NCBI GenBank assembly: GCA_916048095.2
Contig: OU696583.1
Span: 6,363,822-6,427,821, forward strand
Direction of reading: 5' to 3'
DNA length: 64,000 bases
Source of the DNA: Sacculina carcini
Taxonomy: Eukaryota > Arthropoda > Thecostraca > Sacculinidae
In this document: positions 51,531 through 63,878 of the stretch, piece after piece
Position numbering within the stretch: the stretch's first letter is position 1
Layout: every line of letters begins with the position of its first letter
The notes under the pieces: model-generated
What the model was told of the DNA's origin: nothing
Databases searched by the model: none
What the model saw: the letters and a program-made list of their open reading frames with translations, nothing else
Made by a program: the position numbers and the translations under genes

Positions 51531-53434
51531 TGTGATAATAGAGTATAAATATTGTATATTATAAATACTTTGAAACAATATTATATATAGTTTCGATTTT
51601 TCTGTTTTAAAGAATGCAAAAATGGAGATTAAATAATCCCAATTTTTAGTGATATAAATCCGTATTACCCAATTCGGGTTCTAATGCATGTAGAAGCTGG
51701 TATGAGCATGTATTTGTGCAAAAAACACTAGAATTTTGCGCTTGTCAAATCAGCCTGAGCGCTTCATTTTTCAGTTTTTATTTTCTAATATTATTGCCCT
51801 TCACTTCTTCTTCTAGGGGTGTTTGGAGATAGCAGTCCTGCGACTCATAGCTTTCACGCTCTGTCCATTTTACCTGGGTCATGGATTTGTTGATATTAAA
51901 ACGATATTTTTGTATTTTTTGGCACATACTGAGTGTCCCTTCAAGTGGAAGTACACTGTACGTTAGCTAGACTAGGCATGGTGATTCCTTTTTCTTCTGT
52001 GGGAAAAATAATTGCATTGCAAGTAGTTTTGGGACAAAAAATTCAACTGATTGCAAATTTCTGAAAGTAGCCCTTGTTTCGTCCAATTTTCCCGATATAT
52101 TGGATACATTATCACGGCTGTTATTCAAACTTGAAGCAATACAATAGCATTGTCGTAGTTTCCACGAAGTTCACTTGACTACAAAAATACACTTCAAGAG
52201 TTATTGGTTCTTTAAAAATAGTTCCTACTCTGTTGAAATGTCAATTGCCTTCACCTTAATATCTAGGTTCAACCTATATTTTCAAATTGATTCAAACAAT
52301 TTTGGCATGTCCAATTGCAGATGATATTAGACAGGTGTATGGGCCGATAAACTGGTCCACTGGGCTTGTATGTAATGAGATGGTGTCACTACAATCACCA
52401 CTATACTTTCATTATTCTCATTTACTTGACGCTAAAACAACTTGTTTCAAGGCGAATGAGCTATATCTAGCAAAAATCATGCATGTTTGGTGCGTCTCCG
52501 TTAAAAATATCCCATTTTTATGTTTGTTTTATCTTATTTCACGCGTCCATATTAATACTTGTGTTTTATGTTAATTACATTTCATCATCGTTGAAAGCAT
52601 GAATTGTGTAGGACTGAGTTATGACTAAAACGTGATTATAACGTCTAAAGTTATGATTAAAACGTGATTGTCTTATTATTCGGAATTGTTTTCGTTTGCA
52701 AGAATTTAAAACCCTCTTGTGTGAAGCGGATTTCATGTGCAAGTGTATGAATATTGGGATGAATGCTGACTGAATCTGTGTCACCTCGTGAAATAATACC
52801 GACTCAGTAATTAATGACAGTTGAGTGTTAGCGGGCCGGATGCGTATAGAATCTTTGACGTTGCTAATGCTCTGGCGGAGAAGCAGAAAACACGGGTCAA
52901 TGACCCTCGGCCAGTTTGGCAATGCATTGCGTTCATACGTTGAACATGGAAACACGAGATTGTTTATAGAAACTTGTGTATGTGTGTGCGTGTGTGTGTG
53001 CATGCCATCAACGCAAGCGCATGACTATGCGTGTAGTTTTTTGTACAAGTGGTCTTCGTGTACCACTAGCGTTAACATTCCAATCGTATCCGGTTTATCT
53101 TAACAGCGAAATATATACTAACTATATTGTCATCAATAATTTAAAAATAATGATACATCAAGTAATACTTGTGCGTTGCACATCTTGTATTTTCCATATT
53201 CACTTTTTGACAACAAAGTCAAGCCAAGCTAGTCTATTTTAGCATAAAACATAATAATGTCATGTTTAAAACAAGAATATATAGCTTCAAATACATACCC
53301 AAAGATTATATTTAAAATTGCAATAATATATATGAATATTCATACAAATAAACTTCAAATAATTTAGTTTGGCAGTTAAGCGATATGATACGCGTGACGG
53401 TGAAAGTGAATATATATGATTCTTGTGTTTACAG

Positions 53435-54012
53435 TCAGACCAGAGCAAGCAATGGTTACACGTGATCTCTTGTCTACAAAACTTGGAGGAGGAGTCGGGT
53501 CCCAACGCCACCAACGATCTATAACCAGCCAGAGTGATCCGGCAAATAGAGGGTCATTGATCAGTGTTTCGGTGATCACAGACTCCTTTACTTCGGCGGA
53601 GAAAAGCAAAACGTATGGAGTTGACACGTCGGCGTTCAGAACAAGCACAATGCAAAACGCAAGTTTTCAGCAGGAAGTGAACCTTGAGGAAAGTAACAGT
53701 CCAGCATTTACTCCACAGAATATAGTACCTATGGTGACCTCCAGAGTTTTGCACCAAGTGATTGGAGCTCATTATTTGCCAACACCGAACACAAAGGGTC
53801 CAGCGTGGTCCGCAGCAACACCAGCCTCTCTTGTCAAAGGCTTCACAACCAGTGCACCAGATCAGAAACTAACTACATCGTCCAAATCACAAGAGAAAGG
53901 GCCTGTAGATAATCCTCGTGGGCCTATTGGTGCTATTGGACCTCCAGGAAGACCTGGCTTACCTGGAGCTGACGGCATCGCAGGGTCACCTGGACACCTA
54001 TTTGTAATACCG
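53435..54012 (+). CDS. Collagen exon a: variable region and minor helix
   Basis: 578 nt, phase 1 in. Ser/Thr-rich stretch, then a minor helix of about ten Gly-X-Y triplets from [11 protein letters not shown] to GSPGH, ending LFVIP. Acceptor TTTACAG, donor GTATGT. Confidence 0.85.
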
Positions 54013-57000
54013 GTATGTTGAAAAACGAATGTTTCCTTAAATTGGATTTTGCTACAGTTTCCATTTGGTTATTTATATGTTGATATGGGTTTAATTTACA
54101 TTTTGTGTTGACAGGTGTCCGGAGGAAACAATGTCAAAGGACCAAATAATGAGTTGGAATCTATGAGGATTGTTTTGAACCAGCATAAACAGAACATGAA
54201 AGGATACCCAGGACCGAAAGGAAAAATAGGGCTGCCAGGACAGATTGGACCGCCTGGAGAACCGGGTTCTAAGGGTGAACAGGGGAAGCAGGGTGAGAAG
54301 GTAGTTATTAAAAGATATAATTATATTTAAGTGCATGCTATAATTACAAGTTATACTGATGCGTGTATTACGGGTTGGACACGCCTTGGAGGGTCACATC
54401 ACTGTTCTGATGCATTATTAATAGATAATTCAAGTATGAGAATATCAAGATCATATATATGAGTATTCGTACATGCGCACAAAACCCCACGGAACCGGTA
54501 TTGCAACATCAAACAATAACCTGATTTTATTGCACATTGTTTTCGCTCATCACTCGATAGGCTTTGAGCTCTTCGGCTGAAAAGTCAAACTTTAAATATT
54601 TTCTGTTTTTGAGCAAAAAGGGGCCGGCCGGTAAACGCGGATCCCCGGGACGTCGAGGAAGACCAGGTTTTCCAGGGATCAATGGTCGCGATGGTGATCG
54701 CGGCTTATCAGCTCCTCCAGGAAGACCAGGCGATCAAGGACTCAAAGGCTACCCAGGTGAGTGTGCAATGGCTAGAGCTGTCAAAAAGGCTTTGATATAT
54801 TCCCGTTTCTGTCATCTTTGTTTGATAGTATTGAACGATTAATCAACAATTGTCCATTGATTTCAGACAAGTAAATTAGCGTAACAATTTTGTTGAACTG
54901 GTTTTTGGTTTGAATTGGTTCATGTTGTGTATTATCGGATTGTATCACACAAAATATTGAGTGCGTATAGCATTGAAATCAAAATCTTTGTGTTTATGCA
55001 CCTCTCATGTTAAATCATTGAAGTATGTAATCCAATATGTTTTTATATTATATCAACCATAATATAGAGTATCATTGCATTCACTATGTGGATTGAAATA
55101 GGTAAAACTGGTATGAAAGGACATAGCGGACCGATAGGACCGCAAGGAGACAGGGGTCGCCAGGGTGAAGATGGTGAAAGAGGGGACCCTGGAGAAAAAG
55201 GAACGATCGGCTCGAAAGGAGAAACAGGTGCAAGGGGATTTCCAGGACCTCCAGGGTACAGCGGATCACCTGGTAAGCCGGGACAGCCCGGAGCAGAAGG
55301 ACATCAGGGAATAAAAGGCAACGCAGGTCCTACTGGAGTGCCAGGTCTACCAGGGCATCCTGGTCTCAAAGGAGAGCAGGGTCCGAAAGGACCCCCGGGA
55401 ATGATGGGTCCAACTGGTCTCCCGGTACGGATACTATTTGATAATTTTTCCGTTGCTTCATTATTGCATGTTTTAGATTTCTCATTGCTGCGTTTGCTGT
55501 TTTGTTACATTTTTGCTGTATCATTTTATATTTACTGAAGCAGATTTCTCATTGATAAATTCATCAAAGTTACAGTTTATGCATCTTATTTGCCGTAAAT
55601 ATTTGCCATTGGATTCAAATATCTGTCAGTAAAAATATTTTCTGAGAATATCCGGAAACAGCATATTATGATCCCCAGTCATTTTGTACATTTAATTTGT
55701 TTACTAGGGCCCATCTGGAGAGAAAGGATTGAAAGGAGTTCCTGGAGAGCGTGGCATTCGTGGTAAGGACGGAAAAGTAGGTGAACAAGGAGCAAAAGGA
55801 GACATCGGCTCACCCGGCCTTCTGGTGAATAATCCTGATACAATCCCCAATTAATTTCTCCTGTCATTAAAACACATTTTCGGTGTGTGTTTTCGAAATA
55901 TAGCAAATGGCTCATTACGAACCTAGACACAGAAACACTTCAACTTGTCGCCAGAAAACCCAACTAACACGTAGACAATACGTTGAATAACATAATTAAG
56001 CTTATAATCACAGTACAACGTTGCACCTGTATTGAATACGCCAACACTCAGAGAAAAAACACTATCCTTGCACAAACAGCGGACACACCGAACTCTTCTC
56101 ATGCACCGGCTCTTCTCATGCACCGGCTTCTCATGCACCGGCTTCTCATGCACCGGCTTCTCATTACGCGTCATTACGGCTTCTCATCGCACGTGCACAC
56201 ACACCAACATACACACCGCTACCAAGTTGCAACCGAGTCAGCACGCTTACCCTGTCAACATGCACACACTCACACACAGACATACATACGCGCGTGAATA
56301 CGTAACTCACTTTCACACCGCTCTGACTACATCAGTGGTTCTTAACCTTTTTTCTCTGATTCCCTACTTCTTAATGAGTCCTCTCTTCATTTTCCACGAC
56401 AGCGCTGATAATTTAAATAATTTCAGTTGTTAAATCAAAGTAAATGTCAAGATGATATTAGAAACAAAAATAAACGAATTTGAATTGATAAAAACACACA
56501 TTTGTCCTGTTCTGTCCGACCTTTAGCTTCCCACTTGGCAACTCTTCCTTCCCCATCAGAGGGGAATTCCCCACAGGTTAAGAGCCACTGGACTAGATAA
56601 TGCAGCCCTTTGATATACTAACGCACTAATACATTATGATATGATGCATTGATGTAAATATACTATTTCAGGTAAGTTTGATGATGTAGACGAAACACGT
56701 TCGTATCACTGAACTTCTAGCGAAATATATGCTATATATTTTTTCTTTTATTTTAGTGTCAATTTTGTCTCGATATGATGTTGAGCCTCATTAATGTTCA
56801 TTGGTCTATAGTTTGGCATTAGGCGAGAAAAATTTGCATATATGAGAAAATATAAATGAAAAGTTCAAATGAATAAGTGCAAACCATACAGCTTGGCAAA
56901 AATATTCCTCAAGAACAAAGCAAATACTCACTAAATTTATATCTGCCTTTTATTTTCACACTCAGAATTAGGATGAAAAAACATACATGGAAAGGATGGA

Positions 57001-60000
57001 TTCAAAACATCAGGTCTTGAGAGACTCGTTGATTGGCTAATGACTATTTATGATAGGTGCTTAGGTATTTATGATAGGTTATAAACGTCATATTTCTGGC
57101 ATGCAGTTAACTTATCAGGGGTATCATGTTAAATGCTACGAGCTGCTGGAAAATGTTTTCTTGTGAAGTACATGCCTTAATGTGCGCACGGTGTATTCAG
57201 GGTCCTCCTGGCCTTCCAGGTCGCCAGGGTGATAAAGGCAACCGAGGAGCAAGAGGTGTACTTGGAGAGAAAGGATCAAAAGGAAATCAAGGTACATGCG
57301 GAGTGAAAGGAGACAGAGGAAAGAAGGGTTCTGTTGGAGCGGGGGGCTCAAGAGGATCTGCAGGATCAGAAGGTCTTATGGGTGCTAAGGTAAATATCAT
57401 TTTGAATCTATAAGTGCCTATATAATCGAATACTGCTTATAAGCCTATAAGAACATTTTTGTTTACAATAAGATTATACAATAAGATACTAGAATTAATA
57501 TTTTATGTTTGTTATTTATATTATTATTTGTATTTATCAGTTTCAGTGTATGGTAACAGGATACTGTACTGTTTTTTACCACAAGAAATCGTAAACATTT
57601 GTGTGTGCGTTTGTAGATTGATTGATTGATTGATTGATTGTAGATTTGTATTTATTGTCATACGCAAACACGCAATTCAATGATAACAAAATGAGATCAA
57701 TAGAAATATGACAAATGTCCATCCAGCATAGGCTCCTTAATGGACATAATAAATATTTCAATGTGAACATCATTTCGCTGGTAATTACCAACACTGACCA
57801 TAGAAGTAATCTGCATTCGTGCCACTGTGAATATGGGTTGTTTTAAAGGCTCCATCATAAGGAACACCGCAAAAAAACAAGAACACCGCAAAACAACAAG
57901 AACACCGCAAAACAACAAGAACTGAAAAACAATGAAAAAACTCATACACATCATAAAACAAGTCAATTCCACAGCGTGTCCATTTAGATTTAATATTTCT
58001 TATGCGCATGCACTTTATATTTATTATATTTTTATTATGTATTTGTATTTTTTATCCGAGATGCATTTACAACCGGTATCGATTTCGGGGTATCGATTAT
58101 TGTGTGTGTGTGTGTGTGTATGTGTGTGTGCGAGTGCGACATCGAGAGAACTAAAAATAAGGAGTGAATGTTTAGTTATGCTTGTTTGTTTTGTTTAGAA
58201 TGTATAGTTGATGATGATGAGGTCTGGTATACATGCATTAAGTATAGCGTGTTATACCTTGTGCACTATGATACCGAAGGAAATTAACTCAAGGGATGAA
58301 ATAGTTTTTATATATTATTATTATTATTTATTACAGACAAATCCAATGTTATGGAAAAAGGGCAAACACAAGTACCACTCTGTGATGAGCCCATGTACCG
58401 CTAAAGCCCATGTGGAGAGATGTTGAGAGAACGAGAGTTCGAAAAGTAAAGGCTTCAGTTAGGAAGATGGAAACCAATGGAGAAAGGAGCAAAAAATAAA
58501 CGAATGTCCAAACGAAGTTATCAAATTTAAAGGCTAAATAAAGTGTGTATATGTTTTTAAAAACACATGCGCAAACAGTTTCGCTAAATACATTGCAATT
58601 CCTTCGTATTCAGCTTGGCAATTTCAACTAAATCGTATATCTATTAGCACTTAAAACTTTGATATTTTGGTAAAACAAGTCGAATCAAACTTGTGTTTTC
58701 TGTGGTGGAGGGCTCTGAAGGTCCTGAAGGAAAGCAAGGACTTACCGGAAGAAACGGAGATAAAGGAGACCGTGGACCTCAAGGAATGCCTGGTCCTCAA
58801 GGTCGAGTTGGCTACAAAGGCGAGGATGGTGACATTGGAGATTTAGGTTTGATAGGACCAAAAGGAGAACAAGGACATCCTGGTGAAGAAGGAGCAGCCG
58901 GTGAAGAGGGTCTCAAGGTAATCTAACTTCTCAGGTATTTATTGATCTCACAGTAAAAGTATCACATATACTTACACATATGTAGATAGTTATATATTAT
59001 ATCAGGGAGCTTTTGAATACTATACATTTATTCTTCAAATAATAATGATATATTAATGCGATTAATTTTTTTATTAAAACTTACAATTAAATAATTATTG
59101 ATTAAAAAAATCAGGTATTTACGGTTTTGATTTCAAATACAAATTATTTGTATTAAAAATGTGTGGAGTGCTTAGGGTTTTCATGGACGAAGAGGGAGAA
59201 GAGGACCGGACGGTCTCTTGGGTGGTAAAGGGGATGTTGGTCCTCCTGGAATGCAAGGTCAACGCGGAAAGCCCGGAGCAGTGGGGCCTGAGGGACCAAG
59301 AGGTCTACCAGGCCCCCATGGTCCTCAAGGTCCCGATGGAAAAGATGGGAGTCCAGGTCTCCCTGGAGAACGCGGTCCTCCGGTTCGTTAACTCACCTAT
59401 CGATTCTCAAGTTCAAAGAAACAATGAAAGTTTTGAGCGCTACAGAATGCAATATTTTCTCTGTTTATTTATGTCTTAAATGTACTTTTGCAGCATTAAT
59501 TTACTGTTTTTTTTATTTTCAACTATCAGGAAATATATCTTAGCTAAAATATCTTCCAAGCTATCTGATGTCTCATTTTTGTCAGCCGAAAAAAATGTCT
59601 TCCAAGCTATCTTATGTCTCATTTATTTACTATCTTGAACGGTGAATGTTATTGACTTGGTAAATCTGCTTAATTACACAGGGCAACACCGGTCCACCAG
59701 GACCCATGGGCGTTAAAGGCGTTATAGGGACACCTGGACCAGTTGGGGAGACAGGAGCTCAAGGAGTACTGGGACCAATTGGACGAGCTGGCCTGCCCGG
59801 AGAGCGTGGCAAGCCGGGAAGATCTGGTAAAGAAGGTGCCCGAGGACCTCAAGGAACCGCCGGTCACCAGGGTCCTCCTGGGTCCACAGGAATGCCGGGG
59901 ACGCCTGGCGAGCGTGGTGCTCCTGGAAAACAGGTGCCTCGATTCTCAACATGTATCGTCGGACTTTAGTGTCAATCTAAACACGTCAAAGGAATGGTTC

Positions 60001-61240
60001 ATTTGTTATTGTTGCGCTGTTTTTTCACGTTGTCAAACGTTTTTCAGGATAGAAAAGGGATTCGTGGAGATATGGGATCAACTGGGGCTATGGGCAAAAG
60101 AGGAGATAAAGGTCAAAGAGGAGCGCCAGGAAAACGAGGTCCTCAAGGCAGCACTGGATTACCTGGTGCTACCGGAAAAACTGGTCCATCTGGCGAAAAA
60201 GGCAGCATGGTATTGTGCAAGAAATATCATTTTTGTCTTCATTTTTTCTTCATTTGCTTTGATTTCTGCAACAGACAGAACGGATATTCTATTCTTACAG
60301 CATATAGCAATAAGTGCAGAAGTGATTCGAGTTTTCCTACGCATTAACAGTTTATAACTCATTTAATATCTTTATTGAAGCAAAATATTATAATTAAAAT
60401 GCAGTAAATTACTGTAAGCTGGTTGTGATATGAATTAAGTATGTGGTACATGACACGTGATAGCAACACCAAATATAAGTGTACCGAACAATTGCACATC
60501 AGTATCTAACCACTATATCAACCACACAAACTGATTGAACTACATCGAAAAACTACATCGATCATCTCATTACAGCATTATTGTTTGATAATTTAAAGGG
60601 TGAAAACGGCAGGCAAGGAACACTTGGGCACGAAGGATCCAAAGGAATTAAAGGATTTCCAGGTAAAATAGGTCCTGCTGGGTCACCCGGCGATGATGGT
60701 GATAAAGGCAGTCGAGGCGCTACTGGTGACAAAGGAAACCAAGGATCACGTGGGGAAACGGTGAGTGGTCCTTTGATGAGTGATCATTGCGGACACAAGT
60801 TGATCGATGGTCAAACATTGCATAAATACATTTTATTTCAAATGCCTATCGAATCGCGTTAACGAAGGAATTTATTCGTCGATTTTATAGTGGTTTCAAT
60901 TGAGGAATATGTTTTAGTGGATTAGCGATTTGCATTGCAGATTCAGCGATAATCAATAGATATAGAATAGATAATCATATTAGGGGAACATTGTGATTGT
61001 GAACACCGTGAATTTTATGGTAGGGTTCGCCAGGACGGCCTGGAGTGCGAGGGCCTGAGGGTGGTGTGGGAGCTACTGGTCATTCTGGATCTCAAGGAGA
61101 CCCTGGTCAGAGAGGTCGTCCCGGTCGAAAGGGAGAAACAGGACCACAAGGAAGCAAAGGCGTTGTTGGACCTGTCGGTAATCAGGGTCTACCGGGTAAT
61201 CAAGGAAGCAAGGGAGATGTTGGAGGGGTCGGGAAACAAG
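53435..61240 (+). CDS. Collagen gene, fibrillar clade B-like, 12 exons in window (partial)
   Basis: Exons: 53435-54012, 54115-54300, 54621-54756, 55102-55424, 55708-55824, 57201-57389, 58711-58917, 59176-59382, 59682-59933, 60048-60209, 60599-60760, 61024-61240; about 911 residues in one frame. A Ser/Thr-rich non-helical part is followed by a short minor Gly-X-Y helix, a linker (HLFVIP ... [16 protein letters not shown]) and then the main Gly-X-Y helix. Collagens V, XI, XXIV and XXVII have this minor-helix/linker layout. Exon sizes of 162, 189, 207 and 252 nt fit collagen genes. Secreted matrix protein. The start, the rest of the helix and the C-propeptide lie outside the window. Two Gly positions are replaced (Ala, Asp). 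Confidence 0.9.
54115..54300 (+). CDS. Collagen exon b: linker and start of main helix
   Basis: 186 nt. Linker [17 protein letters not shown], then Gly-X-Y from KGYPGPKGK. Acceptor TTGACAG, donor GTAGTT. Confidence 0.85.
54621..54756 (+). CDS. Collagen exon c
   Basis: 136 nt, starting [10 protein letters not shown]. Contains [10 protein letters not shown], where one Gly is Ala. The acceptor AAAAAG is poor, but the frame demands it. Donor GTGAGT, phase 1. Confidence 0.78.
55102..55424 (+). CDS. Collagen exon d
   Basis: 323 nt of unbroken Gly-X-Y from GKTGMKG to GPTGLP. Acceptor ATAG, donor GTACGG, phase 0. Confidence 0.87.
55708..55824 (+). CDS. Collagen exon e
   Basis: 117 nt, [10 protein letters not shown] to GSPGLL; donor GTGAAT. 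Confidence 0.85.
56094..56163. repeat. 15-bp tandem repeat, four to five copies
   Basis: Unit TTCTCATGCACCGGC in a collagen intron. Confidence 0.88.
56333..56590. mobile_element. hAT-type MITE, best-preserved copy of its family
   Basis: Ends CAGTGGTTCTTAACC / GGTTAAGAGCCACTG, flanked by GACTACAT and GACTAGAT (8 bp, one mismatch). 258 bp, no coding capacity. Relatives at 1414, 4056 and 33183. Confidence 0.88.
57201..57389 (+). CDS. Collagen exon f
   Basis: 189 nt, [10 protein letters not shown] to GLMGAK. Contains a cysteine inside the helix (GTCGVKG), which could form a disulfide between chains (inference). Confidence 0.87.
57868..57922. repeat. 19-bp tandem repeat, three copies
   Basis: Unit AACACCGCAAAACAACAAG in the intron between collagen exons f and g. 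That 1.3-kb intron also has (GATT)n at 57617-57641 and (GT)n at 58101-58131. Confidence 0.85.
58711..58917 (+). CDS. Collagen exon g
   Basis: 207 nt, [10 protein letters not shown] to GEEGLK; donor GTAATC. Confidence 0.86.
59176..59382 (+). CDS. Collagen exon h
   Basis: 207 nt, [10 protein letters not shown] to GERGPP, bounded by TTAG and GTTCGT. The longer open frame here is a different, non-collagen frame. Confidence 0.84.
59682..59933 (+). CDS. Collagen exon i
   Basis: 252 nt, [10 protein letters not shown] to GAPGKQ; acceptor CACAG, donor GTGCCT. Confidence 0.87.
60048..60209 (+). CDS. Collagen exon j
   Basis: 162 nt, a size common in collagen genes. Starts DRKGIRGD: an Asp stands where Gly is expected at the exon edge. 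Acceptor TTTTCAG, donor GTATTG. Confidence 0.85.
60599..60760 (+). CDS. Collagen exon k
   Basis: 162 nt, [10 protein letters not shown] to GSRGET. Acceptor AAAG is weak; the 162-nt length and frame support it. Donor GTGAGT. Confidence 0.83.
61024..61240 (+). CDS. Collagen exon l, last in window
   Basis: 217 nt, [10 protein letters not shown] to GGVGKQG; donor GTGAGA, phase 1, so more exons follow beyond the Gypsy insertion and the window edge. Confidence 0.85.
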
Positions 61241-61781
61241 GTGAGATAAATACTAACTGAACTCTTGTAAACGAATCATACCTCCTCTAAAATGAACAAT
61301 ACAAACACTCATCCAAATTCCAGCTTCTGTCTCGAACAGCATCTGTGGGAATTTTCATCATTACGCTCTGATTATCAATATGGTATCATTCGATACTAAG
61401 TGGATATGAATTTTCTTTGTACACATTTTTGCAATTCAACACGACTTCTAAGTGGTAGCGATATCTTACCAGTAGAGGTCGGAAAAATATGCGATCACTT
61501 GAAAAATATAGTTTTATTTAAAGTCTTGTTTTATGGTAAAAAACCTAAATCGTAATTTTGAAACTATTTTTACCTAAAATAGGAGTTTTTGATCTTATAT
61601 AACAATCCAACGCAAGTTTCCCTTCTGTCAGATTAATAGATATAAGTATCATCAATACAGAAGGCGCAACGTATCATTCAGAATCCACAGCATCAAGTGG
61701 ATCTGGCCCTCGTAGTCGGAAACTTACCATTCATTCCAATTGAAGACGTTAGAGACATCAGGGTTGTCTCTCTTAAAGGTA

Positions 61782-62046
61782 TGTAGTGTCTTGTATCATG
61801 TGCGGTTTACTGTATTGCGATTGTAAAGATGGCGCGACGTGTATCGCGATATTGTGATGTGTATCGTAAGATTGTGAAATGGACCAATCAGAGGAAGGCA
61901 CGTATGACAGCAAGGTACAATCGGGGTCAGGCTATAGAGTAAAGTCAGTCTAGGTGTAGGTCTCGTTCCGTTAACTTGTCCGTGTTTTAATATACGTGTG
62001 AGTCAAGCCACATCTCAGATTCGCTCGCCGTCGCTCCGACACTACA
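61782..62046 (+). repeat. 5' LTR of the gag-protease element
   Basis: 265 bp, ends TGTAG/CTACA in perfect inverted order. Includes two related TGTATCG words and a CCAATCAG box. Confidence 0.9.
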
Positions 62047-62080
62047 ATTTGGCGACGAGGTCAGTTTCAGTATTGTTAAT

Positions 62081-63871
62081 TTGCCTAATTACAAATATCA
62101 GTATGGATGGTGTCGCAGCACCTCCCACTTTTCTTTCGCGCCCGGAAAGCCTCTCATCCCCTGGACTGAGTGGAAGTTTACGTTCGTAAACTATCTAACG
62201 GCCATCAACGGCGACAGTTTTTCCGTGTCCCGGCGCAAGGCTATTTTGCTTCACTGTGCTGGAGCTGAGGCGCAGCGAGTTTTTCTCTCCCTTCCAGACT
62301 CTCTTAAGAGGGAAGGCGAAGACGATTACACCAAAGTGCTACGTCAAATGGGCGAATTTTATTCAACTAAGCTGAACGTGATTTCAGAACGGTTCAACTT
62401 CAGACAAAGAACGCAGACCCAGAATGAAACTACTGCAGAGTACGTTTCTTCATTACGCAGCTTGTCGGCGAATTGTCAGTTCGGTCAACTGCAGGATGAA
62501 ATGATAAGAGACCAGGTTGTAGAACATACGGTGCACCCTAGACTCCGCGAAAAATTTCTACAGGACGCAAAACTCACACTGGACTCCCCGCTGGATCTGG
62601 CAGAAGCGTACGAGACTTCGCGCAGGCATTCGGTCTTAATGAGCTCCAGTAAAGAACCCGACGCGACCACTGTGAATGTCACAAGAATGTCCTGTAAAGG
62701 CAAACAGCGTGACGGTGGTGTGACAGATAGCCAGTGCACATACTGCGGCCGTTCGCACGGCTCACCCAGAGCAGAATTTTGTCCGGCTCGTAATGCAAAA
62801 TGCAATGCGTGCGGTCGGCGTGGGCACTGGGTCGTTGTGTGCAGATCAAAGGAAAGGACGAGTGTGACAACCAAATTCAAACCGGTCAAAGAGGTCACCA
62901 TTCTATCCTGCGCAGCTGCACAAGACAAAAGATTGACATGCAACGGAAGAGTCACTGTCGAGTCAGGCCAGTCAGCAGACATCGAACTTCAGGTAGATAC
63001 TGGTGCTAGTGTCTCTGTCATGAGTTTGCTGCTAGCAAGGAAGCTTTTCAGAGGCTCAGCGGTAACAGCGTCTGACACTCAGCTTTTCAGCATTGGCCGA
63101 CACCCGCTGAAAGTCGTCGGAACGCTACCTCTATCAGTCACTGTGGGTGATAGCACGACTATGGCTGATTTTTTCATTATCGATACCAGATATTCAGAAT
63201 TTATATTGGGCTTCTCCACGCTGGCGAAACTTGGAGTTACGATTCAACCCGGAAAAGGACAGGTGTTGAAAATAGTAACCGAACCAAAAGAAGTCGCAGC
63301 TTTACTACCAAACGAAAGGTATTGCCACAAAACCAGATTGAAGCAAAACGACGCACCGACAGCGCATCCTTTGCGTAAACTGTCACTCTCCGCAAACGCA
63401 CGACAGCGTACAACAGTCGCTGTTTTGGCTGAGAAGGGGGAGCAGAGAGAAGTCACGACAGCTGCAGTGACGGCACGACAGCGACACGACAGCGACTGTG
63501 ACGAGGACACAGCAGTGTCAGGCTGTGATCCGGTCAGATCCACTGTGCGCAACATCGGCATTTCTGCAGGTCTGCAGCGGCCAAGTCGGCGAAGCGCGGT
63601 CTGCAAGGCGGTGGGCTCCGGCTTCCGACGTTCCGGAGTTATTCCGATAATTTGCCGTTCGCGAACCAGGCGATGTAGCTGCCGTAGATATCGACCTCGA
63701 CGATTCCTCACCACCACGTGCGACGGCACCGACGGTCGACATCAGACAGCTCACTGCTACTGCGGCTGTGATCCCGGCATCGGTGAAGACTGGCGGCGTC
63801 GCTGCCAAAGAACCTGTTACTATCGACGAAACCCCGTTTATCTTTCTGATGGTGTGTATTATTTTAAGTGA
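62081..63871 (+). pseudogene. Gag-protease of the Gypsy-type element
   Basis: Open frame of 596 codons. Gag domain (WTEWKFTFVNYL and following), zinc knuckles CTYCGRSH...C and CNACGRRGHWVVVC near residues 219-254, then an aspartic protease centre VDTGASVSVM with Asp306. The natural start seems to be the ATG at 62103 in another frame (MDGVAAPPTFLS), which runs into this frame by a one-base shift near 62140, so the N terminus is broken. The last 80 codons look out of frame. No polymerase follows. Confidence 0.82.
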
Positions 63872-63878
63872 GGGGGAA

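Larger units (their letters stand above)
50291..53434. other. Gene-poor stretch between the Gypsy element and the collagen exons
   Basis: Holds a GTGCAT-type minisatellite (50690-50850), a possible pogo MITE (51148-51530), a (GT)n near 52978-53002 and otherwise AT-rich sequence. Upstream collagen exons could be hidden here, but none is supported. Confidence 0.5.

Noticed and set aside
55084-55269. Leu/Pro-rich frames opposite the collagen exons
   Set aside because: They are antisense shadows of Gly-X-Y codons.
59159-59479. 106-codon plus-strand ORF over collagen exon h
   Set aside because: A different frame of the same exon, bounded by TTAG and GTTCGT, gives perfect Gly-X-Y repeats.
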